A stretch of DNA of 64,000 nt from Hygrocybe punicea (GCA_963556145.1 OY744467.1:5766001-5830000), one strand, 5' to 3'. Shown: positions 22,121 through 35,082, counted from the first letter of the stretch. Program-made: numbers and translations. The notes: generated from the sequence alone by a model not told the origin.

Positions 22121-23696
22121 CAACCTCTTATCAGGCTCCAACTGCATTAGCTATCATTGTCCAACAATGGTTTGTGGTAGATCAAAAGAATCACTGAGAG
22201 GATCAATCCCTGAAGAAAGCCTATATCTTACAGTGGCTACAAGAAACACTTCATATGGTGAAGTTACCAGTGTGTCAATCAAAAATTTACTTAAATTGGG
22301 TGATTGATAATCAAATGAGTTTCCTAATAAGGAATTGATAAGTTGGCCAGCATCAGGATGACCTTCAAAGTGAATTTCTTCCACAGGAAGAGGAAGAGGA
22401 TGGTGGTTAACCACAAAAGGTGATTTGGGGGGTTGTATAGCAGATATTACTACTGTAGTAGTACTGACTCTCCCATTTCTCCTGAGTTTTTATAGCATTT
22501 CTTATCTAATTTCCCTGGTGAGAAAATCCATTTCTCATCCTTCTCCTGTAGAAAATTCAGAACAATGGACCATGGACAATGCAAGATTCTTCAAGTCATT
22601 GTGTACAATATTGAAGATATTGAAGCATGAGGTCTATTTACTTCAGACTTATCCTTTATCAAAAAAGGCTCATCTTGCATGCATGTAATCATTTTGGAAA
22701 AATAATTTGATTCACACAGAGTCTGAAATAGTGACTGTCTGGTCAATCACTAATAGCTTAATATTCTCAAGTGACCAAATGAAAGGTCTTCATCTGAGTG
22801 GGACCTGTACAGGTTTTCATAGAAACATCTTCACTATCATTTTGGAGAGCAGAGTGAGGGGCTAAAGCCAACCAAATGTTATCTATGCCTTGGAAGCCAA
22901 TGAACAGCATTCTGCCTTTTGGATTAAAACCCAATTTGGCATATTTGGTTTGAACAAGACTTCTCCATATTTACAGCCCTGTGTTGCCACCCATGGCAAC
23001 CAATGCTGACTTACCCCTCAACAAAGTTGACTCCCTTACCAAATTTGACCCCTTTCATGACTTTGACTCCAGCAGCATCAAGTTCAGCAATGTCAAGAAG
23101 TTGAGCAATGTTGACATGGGGAGCACTGAAATTGACAAAGAAGCCCTCCATAAGCTTACCTTCACTGATGAACCTGAGTTGAAAAAATTGCTGGGGTGAT
23201 GAGGTTAGTTCAATAAGGTTGGTCCAATTGTAACTAAAAGTAATAGCTAGGGTACCTATAGAATTATGGCATGCAATTTGGCCAGTGACCAAGAGCACAT
23301 AGTCGATAAAAAATTGTTGCAGTGCCCAAGTAAAGAGGGATCTTGGATGTTATTGGTGGAGTCTTTTAATTTTCAAGCCCTTTCAGTGCATCTTTTCCAC
23401 AGTACATGGGTCATGACAGGGAATGTGGGCTGGCAACAGTCAGCCTGACTTGGCCACATCTGGAGGAGTCTGTGGAGGCGCTGATAGTACCATGGAAATT
23501 CAGCATTGATTGGTTCTAAAAACAGTCAGTGGAAACTAAGGGGGAAGAAATATATTTGCTGCATACCTGACAAGTTTGGGGGCCCTCCAGATGTACACCA
23601 GCATCTGCCAAACCCAATATCTGGTGGTATTTTCCCCTGAGCCTGCACAACAAAAAGGTGACCAAAGCCAGGCTTCACTAGTGGATAAGATGAATC

Positions 23697-23966
23697 TTAT
23701 GTCTGCCAGTGGTTCTCCACAGCACAGGCAAACTTGCTGATATATTGGTCATAGTGTTGGCAAAATTGGGGGTCATGATCAACAGAAAAGACAGCATGGG
23801 CAACTTTTATATAAAGGTCATTTTTAGACCCTTTGCCCTTGATTTTGGTGTGGTCACAAAGTAGGTTGAAGTTGTGTGAGTTTTGTTTAAGCCAAGTGAT
23901 AAGTCTGTTGACAGGCCAACTATTATTAAATTGCAAGGGATGGGCTTGATGTGGAGACTGTGTCAC
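23697..23966 (-). pseudogene. fragment of a transposon-type DNA-binding-like protein
   Basis: The minus-strand frame reads RLITWLKQNSHNFNLLCDHT, then KGSKNDLYIKVAHAVFSVDHD and SKFACAVENHWQT. This matches the pattern of an N-terminal domain common in repetitive basidiomycete proteins: trp-led helix, FSDST-like step, then K-A-FS-D and AV-N-R blocks. The continuation is broken by stops, so I treat it as a relic of an unnamed repeat family. Minus-strand pieces at 23011-23298 and 22154-22414 may be further parts of the same or another relic. Confidence 0.45.
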
Positions 23967-24401
23967 TTATAATATCAATATTTATCAGTATTTTATTAAA
24001 TCATTATTATTGAAATTACCCATTTTTTGTCCTTAGCATGCAACACTCAGTCGTCACCAAACTTTACTTCAAATATAGCCTAAAGTTACTTAATTAGTTT
24101 GGAAAATATTTCATAATTATGACTTACCCCTGTAGCACTTTCAATTTCCTTTTGATAAATACCAACGAGGCCAGATGGGATATGTTGTAGGTGCATACGT
24201 TGAAAATGGTCAGACCAATTTGATGCCACAATTGACAAATACATTTACCTTGTGGAGATCAGTCACAGATTGGGAAACCCCACTGAGGGGGACTAGGAAC
24301 TCCCAACTTTGTTCGGTCATTATCTTTTACTTATTGATAGTAGTAAGATCCTGACTCTGTCCACTCTAGGGACATTGTTTTGCAAGACGTGGATCTTTGA
24401 A

Positions 24402-25004
24402 TGCTATGTGCAGCGGTTTGTGTACCAGATAAAGTTAGTAAACCCCTCTTGGTTCGCCTCAAAGACCCGGTGAGAAAGTACTATCATCATATCGCTGCTG
24501 GCCTAAATCACAATGTATCAACACTTGTGCTTCGATACATACATTCCGCCGACCCTGAGTAAGTGAAGTAGCACCATCTGTTCAAGTGTGTGACTCATTG
24601 ACTTCTGCAGGAAAGATCTCAAGAAGCTTCCCTTCCACAAGCCGGAACAAAGCGACACCATAGATCGAGATTCGGATTTCATCGTGAACTTCACATGTTT
24701 CCTCATCTGTATGCAGAAAACCCCAGTACCGTCATACAATGTCATTCTTCACCCTCAGACTTTGCAGAGACTCCAAGATTTGCAAGGTGTTCTTGCCCAG
24801 GGCTCTGAGGAAGAAGTCATGGACTCATTCCACAAGTTCTTGTATTCCCTTCTGGCAAACCCAAGCCCAGGATTTCTGGCTGATGAATGGAAGGACCCTT
24901 TCCGACTTTTCCTCATAGCCATTCACTTGCAAAATGACCACGGCACATTTTCCAGGACTCCTCTCATCCCGCCAACCATCTCAAAAGCACAATGGGGATT
25001 CTGA
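24402..25004 (+). pseudogene. gene fragment, repeated Agaricomycete family
   Basis: Two exons, joined across a 55-60 bp intron beginning at 24558 (gtaagtgaag) and ending ttctgcag, encode a coherent stretch. It contains RLKDPVRKYYHHIAAGLNHN, then FIVNFTCFLICMQKT and EEEVMDSFHKFLYSLL, with a stop at 25002-25004. It resembles a middle part of large repeated proteins of mushroom genomes, some of which also carry helicase domains, but the family name is not certain. No N-terminal start or partner domain lies upstream, so it is probably a truncated copy. Confidence 0.4.
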
Positions 25005-25403
25005 GCTACCTGCGCCAGAACTAGAAATACCTAGCAAATTCAGGAAATGCAAAGTCAAAAGTGGAAGCAAACAGAGAAAATGCATGTCAAACCCCTATAT
25101 TTGAAATATGGTATTATACATGACAACCAATCTTATAAAACAAATAGGATTAATGACATATTTGAAACAATGCTAGAATACCATTAATATCTAGTGATTT
25201 CTGGAAAACCAGAAGATAAGTAACTAAGTAAGCATACAACAACATTGATGCTGGACTCTCTTGGCAACACACCGCGTGGCACCCCGACCAGGACCCCGAC
25301 AAAGGCAACCTGAGCGGCGGCTCCACACCTCCCATATACAATAAAACGAGCACTACGATAGTTTAGTCCCTATCTGATAAACCTTTAAAACACGTCATAA
25401 GCT

Positions 25404-27329
25404 ATGACTTTGAGAAACCGGACTCCGGGAGGTAATCTAGACAAAAATGCGACCAGACTAACTAGGGATGAGCTGGCTGATGCCACAGGTGTCCTTACTG
25501 ATGTGTTCAACGTCAAAGACGCCAGGGCGGCCCTGATACGAGACGCGTACATCACACAAGGGGAGAAGGTCACCGCGCAGAGACTAGCGTATGTCTTGCT
25601 ACAGGCAGCAGTGGGTATAGCCAAACTGCCGAGGCCCGCAGTCAACACCCTCAGGGCCTTAGCGTTCATCCTAGAAGAGATAGACTTGGACATGACGGCC
25701 AGCGAGACGGTGGTGAGAATGGGCAAGAAAATAGATGAGCTCATATACCCCAAGCTGACCATGGCAGCCGAAACGATTGAGGCAGCAACACAGGCTAGTG
25801 GAAAGCAGGAGGAGGCGCTGCGGGGGGCGACAACCCTAATGACGAACGCACTGGACGACCTCCGCGCTAATCTGAACGAACTCACAACTCGCACTAAGAG
25901 TGTGCTCGAGGCGGCAGAAGCGACATCCAACCGGGAACGACCCAGTGACAACGGTACACCCACCTTTGCGTCAGTTGCAAGAGCCGCCACACAAATCCCA
26001 CCGGAGCACGCAGCGCCGATAGCGAAGGGGAACGCATTGGATAGACAGATCGTGGTACGGAAACTCCCTGACGCACAAGATGATGCGCTGGCGAGCCTCT
26101 CTGAGAAAGAGCTGGTGGAGAAGGCAACCCTGGCCCTCGACCTGATAGGCATGAGGGCGGCAGACAAACCCAACGGCATGGCTTTCGCAGGAGCGCGCAG
26201 AACTCAATATGGAACGATAATATACACGCTCAACTCCACGCAGGCGGCGAACTATCTACGATCCAAGGACGTAATGCACGCATTTATGGCGCAATTCGGA
26301 GGCACGTCGACAGGGAGCTCGAGAACGTACCAAGTAATAGCCGAGCACGTCCCCACCTCCTTCGACCCCAATGACCAAGTGGCAATCGAACGGGTGGAGC
26401 AGGCCAGCTCCCTCTCCAGAATGTCGATATATGAGGCACGCTGGATCAAGCCGACCCACCTTCATCGAGAGGGACAGCGCTTTGCATTTTTGACAATGGG
26501 CTTCAGCACGAGAGAGGCTGCGAACCATGCACTGGAATATGGCATTTTCATAGAGGGCAAGCAATGCAGGGCGAAGAAAGAGCTGATGGATCCACGCAGA
26601 TGCATGAAGTGCCAGAAATTCGGCCACATCGCGAAGGAGTGCAAATCCATCCACGACATATGCGCCCGCTGTGCGGGGCTCCACCGCGCAGCAGACCAAC
26701 TTTGCGGCACCGGGGGGTTGAAATGTGCCAACTGTCAAGAATGCGGGCACGGCGCTGCGGATCGACAATGCCCGGTTTTCAGGGAGCGCCTCCAACGGGC
26801 ACGCGATCGAGACCCGGACACTAAGTACAGACTTTTCCCCACCAATTACCCCAGCACGTGGGGCAGAATAGATATGGACCCCACGCGGAACACTTTCGAC
26901 ATGGCATGGAGAAATGACGCGCCCATGAACAACGCACCACACATGGACGAACGGCACGAGCAAAGCAGAGAAGGACGGGATAATCAGGGACCCCGCAGCA
27001 GAGGCTACACAGTAGCCGGACAGCAACGAACGGCGCCAGCACCAGCTAATGACCGACGCAACCAAAGGGCCGTGCTACAGTCTGCCCAACAAATGCTACA
27101 CACCTACTGGACAGACAGACCGGCACCACCCACCTCCGGAGGATGGTGGGCTGACGAACCGCTGGAAGGCCCCACCCACATCATGACACAGACATCCACC
27201 CACCCAGACACGACACCTGCAGCACCGCGAGCAATCATACCACATCCGTCCCAGCCTCAACGCCATCACCAACACCAACAACAACAACACCCCATTCACT
27301 CACCCTCGACGGAGGAGCTTTACGCATGA
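25404..27329 (+). CDS. LINE ORF1, gag-like nucleic-acid-binding protein
   Basis: The 641-codon frame is intact. The N-terminal half is helical and rich in Ala, Thr and Glu. From about residue 395 it carries three zinc knuckles: CMKCQKFGHIAKEC, CARC...HRAADQLC and CANCQECGHGAADRQC. The tail is rich in Pro, Gln and His. Such proteins coat the RNA template of the LINE. The stop codon overlaps the ORF2 start as ATGA (27326-27329), an arrangement used for coupled termination and re-initiation. Confidence 0.9.
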   Translation: MTLRNRTPGGNLDKNATRLTRDELADATGVLTDVFNVKDARAALIRDAYITQGEKVTAQRLAYVLLQAAVGIAKLPRPAVNTLRALAFILEEIDLDMTASETVVRMGKKIDELIYPKLTMAAETIEAATQASGKQEEALRGATTLMTNALDDLRANLNELTTRTKSVLEAAEATSNRERPSDNGTPTFASVARAATQIPPEHAAPIAKGNALDRQIVVRKLPDAQDDALASLSEKELVEKATLALDLIGMRAADKPNGMAFAGARRTQYGTIIYTLNSTQAANYLRSKDVMHAFMAQFGGTSTGSSRTYQVIAEHVPTSFDPNDQVAIERVEQASSLSRMSIYEARWIKPTHLHREGQRFAFLTMGFSTREAANHALEYGIFIEGKQCRAKKELMDPRRCMKCQKFGHIAKECKSIHDICARCAGLHRAADQLCGTGGLKCANCQECGHGAADRQCPVFRERLQRARDRDPDTKYRLFPTNYPSTWGRIDMDPTRNTFDMAWRNDAPMNNAPHMDERHEQSREGRDNQGPRSRGYTVAGQQRTAPAPANDRRNQRAVLQSAQQMLHTYWTDRPAPPTSGGWWADEPLEGPTHIMTQTSTHPDTTPAAPRAIIPHPSQPQRHHQHQQQQHPIHSPSTEELYA

Positions 27330-30300
27330 CCTCCACCTCCATTCCCAACTCACCGAAACCACTGACCTTATGGCAACAGAACGTTAACAAATCGCTCATA
27401 GCCCAGCACGACATGCTAGATTCAATCAAAACTAACTACGATTTCATCCTTATACAGGAACCCTACTTCGATTTCAAGGGGCTTTCGAGAGCCAACGCTT
27501 ACTACATAGTGATATATCCCCCGCGACACCATGACATGCATGCAACCCGCCACACTCGATCGATAATATTAGTCAACAGACGGCTACGATCTGACTCGTG
27601 GTCCCCGATACTGATCAACTCACCGGATATCACGGCGGCGGAGATAAAAGGTGACTTTGGCATCATCAGAATTGTCAACATGTACAACGATTGCAACAAC
27701 AACAACAACATATCAACACTGCGACGATACCTTGGCAGCGCAACAGCCCGAGCCCCAGCCCAGACCCCAGTTCACTACATCCTGGCAGGGGACTTCAACC
27801 GTCACCACCCGCTCTGGGATGAAGAACGTAACAATCATCTCTTCACGAACGCCAATCTTGATGCAGCGGGACCTCTGTTAGACCTCCTGGCCCGGTACGA
27901 CATGAGAATGGCGTTACCGGAAGGCACACCAACCTTGCAATCCATGTCGACAGGCAACATGACTCGAGTCGACAACGTATTCTGCTCCAGCACCATAATT
28001 GACCACGTAGCACTATGCGACACAAGGCCAGGTGACAGACCCACCAAAACTGACCACTTCCCGATAGTCACAGCACTCGACCTGACCGCCCCGACCAGGT
28101 CACAAATACAACGCCCAAACTTCCGCGCGGCGGACTGGAAAGAGTTCAGAGATTCGCTCAAGGTCAACCTAGACGCCCTCCCGGCTCCAGCGGAACTCAC
28201 ATCGAGCGACTCTTTCCACCGGGCGCTAGGAGAGCTGGAAGGAGCAGTCTGGAACACGGTGACGAAATGCATCCCTACAACCAAACTAACACCCTACAGC
28301 AAACGATGGTGGAATCAGGACCTGAGGGCAGAACGGAAGAAAGTCCACAACCTTGGCAACAAATCATACCGGCACAGACACATGGAGGGGCACCCTGTTC
28401 ACGAGATGTACAGAAAAGCCAAACACGGATACGCAACACACATACAGGCGGCTAAGGCAGCACATTGGGTGGAATGGTTGGAGGGCATTGACACATCATG
28501 TCAATGGACGGCGAGCCGACTGGTAACAGGTCCTGCATCAGATGGAGGGAGGGCGAGGGTGCCCACACTCCATGTCACGGACGCCACAACGAACGCGAGA
28601 CGCGAGCTGACAACCAACGCTGACAAGAGCAAAGCCTTTTACAAGTGCTTCTTCCCCAGCAAACCTGCCACCTCATCAGTCCCCGAAGATCATGTATACC
28701 CACCGCCAGCATGGGAATTCCAACCCATCACCGATGCACAAATTCACAGAGCCATACAACGCATGCAGCCGTATAAGGGCACCAAGCGCAATACCCCACC
28801 GAACGCAATATTCAAGAATGCCGGAGACATGCTGGTCCCCTTCCTCGGCCCCATATTCAGAGCAACCTTCACGTTAGGGACGTACCCAGGGCATTGGGCT
28901 GTCACGGAGACGATCATACTGAAAAAGCCAGGCAAGCCGGACTACACGATTCCTGGGGCATGGCGGCCAATAGTACTGTCGGATGGATACGCGAGGCTGA
29001 TGAACTCATGCATCAACGAAGACATCATGGTCATGAGCGAGAGGACCAGGATTTTACCCAACAACCATTTCGGAGGGAGAGCCGGCCACAGCACGACCAA
29101 CGCAATCCTATTCATGAGCAAGATAATCAAAGATGAATGGCGCAAAGGTAATGTAGTATCGCTCCTCTCACTAGATGTTAAGGGGGCCTTCCCCAGCACC
29201 GCCATCGATCGTATGGTACATAATATGCGTAAACGCGGCATGCCAGTAGAGATCACTGAGTGGCTGGAGAGAGCGCTCACTGCACGTCGTACCACGCTGA
29301 CCTTTGACGAATTCACTTCAGACCCCTTTGATGTAGACAATGGACTCAACCAGGGAAGCCCACTCTCGCCGACATGCTACCTGTTCTACAACTCAGACCA
29401 ACTCGACATCCCCGTCCCACGCAGCGGGGAATACGGCATACTATATCTCGACGACTCGAACATACTCGCGGTGGGCCGGAGCTTTGAAGAAACACATGTA
29501 AAGCTGGAGTCTATAATGGCGAGGCCGGGTGGCATTCTGGAGTGGGCGAAGGAGCACAACTGCGAATTTGGCGTCGACAAATTCCAACTGATCGACCTGA
29601 CACGGCGACAGAGGGTGGACGCAGACAACCCAAGAAAAAGAACCACGTTGATGGGACTGCCGCTTAACGTTGCCGGAAGTCTTATACACCCCAAGGCATC
29701 AATCAAGTTCCTGGGCGTGCACATCGACCGCGAGCTCCGATGGAAGGAACAGGGAGCGGCAGCACTAAAGAAGGGCCAGGACTGGCTATTGGAGTTCCGG
29801 AGACTTTCCAAAACATCAGGGGGAATACCAGCGAAGATCATGAGATGACTCTACCTGTCCATTGCAGTTCCGAGAATGCTGTACGCTGCAGAGGTCTTCA
29901 TGGGCTCGACGAAGAAGAGAGAAGGAACAGGGGATAGGCGACGTGGAGGGGGTACGGCGATGACACGGAAACTGGCGGGCATACAACGCAAGGCGGCAGT
30001 GATGATCACCAGTGCATTGTCGACCACAGCCACTGACATCCTAGATGCCCATGCAGACCTTTTACCATTTCATTTTCTAGTAGATAGGATTCGACACCGG
30101 GCGGCTCTACGCCTTGCCACGCTCCCGCCGACGCACCCGCTCGGTAAAGCCGTCAAGAACGCACGGGTACACCGGGTAAAGAGACACCCCACCCCCATAC
30201 ACGACCTAATATGGGACTACAACATAAAAACAGAGCAGATGGAGAAGATCACCACATGTAGATACGACACGAAATGGGATCCCGAGATAAAAACACAGAT

Positions 30301-31291
30301 ACAGCCGTCGAGAGAAAAGGCCAAGGAAGCACACGAACAAGACAACAACGATATAAAGATATACACCGACGGATCAGGGTTGGATGGGATGATAGGCGCG
30401 GCGGCGGTACTGATGAGAGCAGGACGGAGGAGAAAGAGAGTTAGAAGGTACAGGCTAGGGAAACAGGAGCATCACACGGTACATGAAGGGGAAGGGATAG
30501 GCATGGGACTGGGACTAGAGCTGCTGAGAGGAGAAAGGAGGGTTCGAGACGTCTCGATGTTCGTGGATGGACAAGCAGCAATTCAGGCGGCCAAATCTCT
30601 TGAAGCAGGCCCGTGACGCCACGTATTTGACTTGTTCCACAAGAGGCTAGGCATGGTTACGAGGCAGTACAAAAGAATGGACCTTACAATTAAGTGGACA
30701 CTGGGACACAAGGGCATTGACGGCAATGAGGTAGCGGATGACCATGCGAAGAAAGCGGCGCAAGGGAATAGCACAGCGGCCACAGGAATCCCTGCCCCAC
30801 TACGGCACGCTCTACCGCGCAGCAAGGCAGCAGCGGCAAGGACATTCTTGAGCAAACTAAAGAAGCGAGCGGATAGGGAATGGCACCAGTCCCCAAGGTA
30901 CCGGCGACTCCTGGAGATCGACCCGAGCTTCACGCAGTCCACATATCAGAAAGTGACCCGATCCCTGCCCAAGAAACACCTCGCGATCCTCACGCAGCTG
31001 CGCACGGGCCACATAGGACTCAACCACCACCTGCACAAGATCAACCGCGCTGAAACCCCCACCTGCCCATGCTGTCGTCGTCACCACGAGACGGTCACCC
31101 ACTTCCTCCTGTTCTGCCCAGCTCATGATCATGCACGCCAGAGACTATGCCGGATGGCGGGGCGCGACGCAGGATACGTGAAAAAGCTGCTGTGCACCCC
31201 GAAACACCTCCCACCGCTTTTCCGCTACATCAATGACACACAACAACTCCGGCGAGCATTTGGAAATGTCCCCGACATCGCATACAAATGA
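27326..31291 (+). pseudogene. LINE ORF2, endonuclease-RT-RNase H with two nonsense codons
   Basis: One frame runs from the ATG at 27326 to the stop at 31291, interrupted only by TGA codons at 29846-29848 and 30614-30616. Domains in order: AP-type endonuclease (LWQQNVNKS, IQEPYFDF, LAGDFNRHHPLWD, KTDHFPIVTAL), reverse transcriptase (LSLDVKGAFPS, LNQGSPLSPT, YLDDSNIL at about residue 708), RNase H (IYTDGSGLDG near residue 1010, WTLGHKGIDGNEVAD) and a C-terminal CPCCRRHHETVTHFLLFCP zinc knuckle. Both premature stops sit where CGA (Arg) would fit, so each can be one C-to-T change at a CpG. The copy is otherwise complete and cannot supply full-length enzyme itself. Confidence 0.9.
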
Positions 31292-31570
31292 AACAGCAGC
31301 CCCACCCTGATCCATACATCCCCTGGCCCCCAGCCTTCACCCCCCCCCTCGTCCCCCTACCTTACGATCTAACAACACCCAGGTTCAACTATTATGGGAG
31401 ACATACTCTCACCGGGAACGGCACTGCCGAGCCCACACGTTGCCTCAGCCCTTCACGCACTCTTTGCTGTAACAAGAAGTATAATTCACAGTAATCTCTA
31501 CATACAATGTACCGCAAAGGAGAATAAACTAGGATTTAAAAGAAAAAGAAAAAAAAAAAAAAAAAAAAAC

Positions 31571-32425
31571 GCAACGGCTGCAACACCACCACAACCACCA
31601 CCACCACCACCACCACCACTGCCCCAGCAATGGCGGCTACACTACGACCACCACCAGAAATGGCACCACCAGCACCAGCACCATCACGTCGGTAGCACCA
31701 CCAGCACTAGCACACCACGGCGGTAGAACCACCAGTACCACCAGCGGCGACACCAGCACCAACACAACACCAGCACCATCACAGCGGCAGCGGCTACGCT
31801 ATGACCACCACCAGAAACGGCGGCACCACCACCACCAGTGGCGGCAACGCAACAGCTGCAACACCACGACCACGACCACCAGCAACAACAGCTACGCTGC
31901 GACCCCCATGACCACGACCACCAGCAATGGCGGCTACGCTACCACCACCACCAGCACCAGCTCCATCATGTTGGTAGCACCACCAGCAATAGCCCACCAC
32001 AGCGGTAGAACCACCAGCAATAGCACACGATGGCGGTAGGACCACCAGCACCAGCACTAGCACGGCGGCAGTGGCTACGCTATGACCACCACCAGAAACG
32101 GTGGCACCACCACCAGCACAGCGGCAGCAGCAGCACCAACACCAACACCAGCACCGTCACGGCGGCAGCAGCTACGCTACGACCACCACCAGAAACAGCG
32201 GCACCACCACCAGTGGCAGCAATGCAACGGCTGCAACACCAACATCACTAGCAATGGTGGCTACGCTACGACCACCACCAGAAATGGCGGCACCACCAGC
32301 ACCAGCATGGTGGTGGCGGCAACACCAGCACCACTAGCACCACCAGCATGGCATCACCAGCAGCCGCAGCACCACCATTAGCAGCACGGCGGCGGCGGCA
32401 GTAGCAGCACCAGCTGGATACTGGG
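31571..32425 (+). repeat. CCA/CAG-rich minisatellite
   Basis: About 850 bp consist of irregular repeats built from cac, cag and ggc trinucleotides. A longer recurring unit is ctacgctacgaccaccacca followed by gaaaYggcggcaccaccacc. All frames are open and give His-, Ala- or Thr-rich strings, which I regard as a by-product. It starts directly behind the poly(A) tail of the LINE. Confidence 0.85.
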
Positions 32426-32499
32426 TGTGGCATTACTCGAACATACTGTACTTGTCCTGTAGTTAATATAATAGTAATATATTTTATTGATTTCTGCAA

Positions 32500-33483
32500 A
32501 TATCCATTTTCAGTGAAATAATAGAAGAATAAGTACTATTTAAGATTGATAAGTCGACAATAAGTCAGATTTAAGTCATTCAAGCAGAGAGACCTACTTA
32601 ATTTCGTCTTAGTCATCTTAGTGCTTAAGATGCTCTAAGACAGCTAAGTGCTGACTAAGAGCTGACTAAGGCGGGATAAGACCGAACCCCATTTCCTGAT
32701 GTTGTTCTCACTTTTCCATTGTTCTCAGTCCCCCATTGTTCTCCAACAGTATAAATAGGGCCCCAAAATTCCAGTAGTCAGTAGGATTTCCCCCCTCACC
32801 AATCAGTAGTCAGTCTTAGTCTGGGTTCACACAGTGTGATCCCTCATTCTATTAGTACTAGTAGTTACTCATTGTAGTAGCTAGTGCTTGCAATCCAGTC
32901 CAGTGCACTCTCATTCTATCATTCTCTGAATTCCCCTTGTCAATTAAGGAGAATTTACTCAGTTCACTCAGTCCAATCAGTTCATTCGTCAGCTTTAGTC
33001 AGCTTTAGTCAGTTAGATACATTTCTAAGGTTAAGGTTTCATCCTAAACAAAACAGAGTATTCAAAAGGTATTAAAGATATCCCTGAACTAGTAGCCAAT
33101 GTGCATTTGAAGCTTCGGATTTAAGTCAGATATTATAATACCCAGAGATACTCTTGATTGAATAGGCCCTGTAACCAAAACAATTCATATTAAATTGGTG
33201 AATATTGCTATCAGTATTCATTAATCCACGTTTTATATTCCAGTAGTGAATATATATTATTTCAGTACATCACACTTATCAACCATCATCCACACCCACT
33301 CAAAGTCTCACTTCTTAATTGAAGAGACCTCACTATTACATTCTATTGACTCATACAGTACATATACCTACAAACCCCTTCCTGCTAGGTTATTTAGATA
33401 TTAGAAACCCACAAACAACAAGAAGGTACCTGAACAAAGTCAACTCCGGTAATTCTTGGTGAAACAAACATTCACATAACAGC
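32500..33483 (+). repeat. probable gypsy-type LTR or LTR debris
   Basis: The segment has LTR-like design: a run of aagtc/gactaag motifs (32530-32670), a TATA box (tataaataggg near 32750), a T/C-rich leader, and an end cattcacataaca. A gag-leader-like stretch follows but no gag-pol. The 5' border was not defined and no second copy exists in the window. Confidence 0.4.
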
Positions 33484-33644
33484 GGTTTCACTTCACTTTC
33501 CTTATTTACTCCGGAGGAGACTTTGCTATCACCAACACCCTCGTCTCCTCCCGAGTATGTCCTTCCTTATTTCTCTTCTTGATTCTCCTGATTCCTTGTA
33601 GACCTTAGTTTTTTGGTTTCTCACATTTAAATTTGTTACATCGT

Positions 33645-34533
33645 TGTAGATGCGGGTTCTTGGTGGCTTCGGAACAATATAAAGAAATAATGGTCCTAAC
33701 CAGAGGGGTGTCAGCATAGAAGTGACGGTGGATAAGTCAGTGTCGGGAATAGTAGTAAAAGTAAAGGAATGTAAGTAAAAGTAAGGCCGCCATGTAAAAC
33801 TAAACAAATAACGATGAATCTGGCGATGAATGGAATGAAAATGGACAAATAATGAAGAACCCGACGATGCCAACAATGTCAGGTACGGCGGGTCGGGTCG
33901 GGTCGGGTTGGGTCGGAAACGATGAACAAGTAAAGGAACTACAATAAAGATGATGAGGTCAACTACGAAAAGCTAAGGGTCTACGAGGACGAGCATATGA
34001 AGGGATTAAAATGTGGTTCTGACTGTAGGGAAATGGGGACTAATGGTATCTCTTTTTGTACGGTCGTCAGGGACTGTTTTTATAGTACATGAGTGTGTAG
34101 CTACTTTCGGACATGTCTACTTCGGCCAATAGAAACTACAAAGAAAAGATGAAATGGAGATGTGGAAAGGGGGGTTGCAAAGTGACAAAGACAGGAATAT
34201 GGAGGGGAAAACGAATAACCAAGGAAAAAATCTAAAACGTCCTACATATCTCTGAAAGGACGAGGGGATGCATAAATATGGCAAGTCCGAAGTCGGGGAT
34301 CGAGTCCGATGAGATCTGTCTCCTATAATTAGAACTCCAGGGCTTCTGAGGCTGCCGGATTCGGTCCAAAAGCGGCTGTGATGAAGCAGCATGTGTCGGG
34401 TCACGTCAGTCACGTCGGGTCATGTCACGTCGGGTTATGTCGGGTTCAAATGCGAGTTGAATGGAGGCATCGGGTTCGTCCGGATTCGTGATATATCGAG
34501 GATACGGACTCAGAGGGACGTCGACCCTCTACA
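33645..34533 (-). repeat. LTR family L, copy 1 (minus)
   Basis: The 889-bp segment is an inverted copy of the LTR at 44579. In its own direction it begins TGTAGAGGGTCGACG and ends CGCATCTACA. It contains the family's promoter-like TATAAAAACAGTCCCTGACG block. The short string TCGT lies on both sides, so it may be a solo LTR. Confidence 0.75.
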
Positions 34534-35082
34534 TCGTAACCCGAATGCCTCATAATGAAAACAACAACGAAGCGCAAAGTCAAACCCAGGCAACGTCCTT
34601 CAACCTGGAAACCACCTTTGAACTGATGGTTAGGGACAAATGTGTCAAGGTCACCGAGGATTACTGTGCAGGCAAGATCGACAAGCCCATGGCCATCCTG
34701 GAACTCACCTCAGCCATATCTTTCAGAGCCATCCACGAAGACGATACCATTAATCACCAGGCTTTCAGATCCTATTGCTGGATGCTTGACAGCTATGACA
34801 ACTTACGGAAGGGTGGATCCAACTGTTCAAGCACACTCAATTGACTTGTCGACACCAGTTACAGTAAGGGAGACCAGGAGGTGGAACCCAGGGAAAGCCG
34901 TGAAGAAGACGGCCTTGTCCTTACTTGACCAGCTAAACGTGGAGCCAGCAAGTCCCTCGACGATGCCAACGAGCAACCTAGTCCTATGAAACAGCATGTC
35001 AATATCGCTCTTTTCCCGTGGGTCGTCCAAGAATCTCTCCATCCATCACTCCTCCAACCTACCTTACATGAAACGTGTGCCC

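Larger units (their letters stand above)
18700..24270. other. AT-rich repeat graveyard
   Basis: This stretch has no intact gene. It contains a small hAT-like element (19775-20068), diverged short tandem repeats, a broken duplication, and minus-strand fragments of transposon-type proteins around 22154-22414, 23011-23298 and 23697-23966. Base composition is clearly more AT-rich than in the flanking genes, as expected for old, mutated insertions. Confidence 0.6.
25404..31569 (+). mobile_element. non-LTR retrotransposon (Tad/I-like LINE), nearly full length
   Basis: ORF1 (gag-like) and ORF2 (endonuclease, reverse transcriptase, RNase H) follow each other and end in a 3' untranslated region with aataaa near 31524 and an A-rich tail at 31540-31569. 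RNase H after the reverse transcriptase places it with Tad/I-type LINEs. The true 5' end lies somewhere between 25005 and 25404 and was not located. No target duplication could be read. Confidence 0.88.

Noticed and set aside
25385..26179. Minus-strand 264-codon frame opposite LINE ORF1
   Set aside because: It is the antisense shadow of a gag-like frame with clear zinc knuckles.
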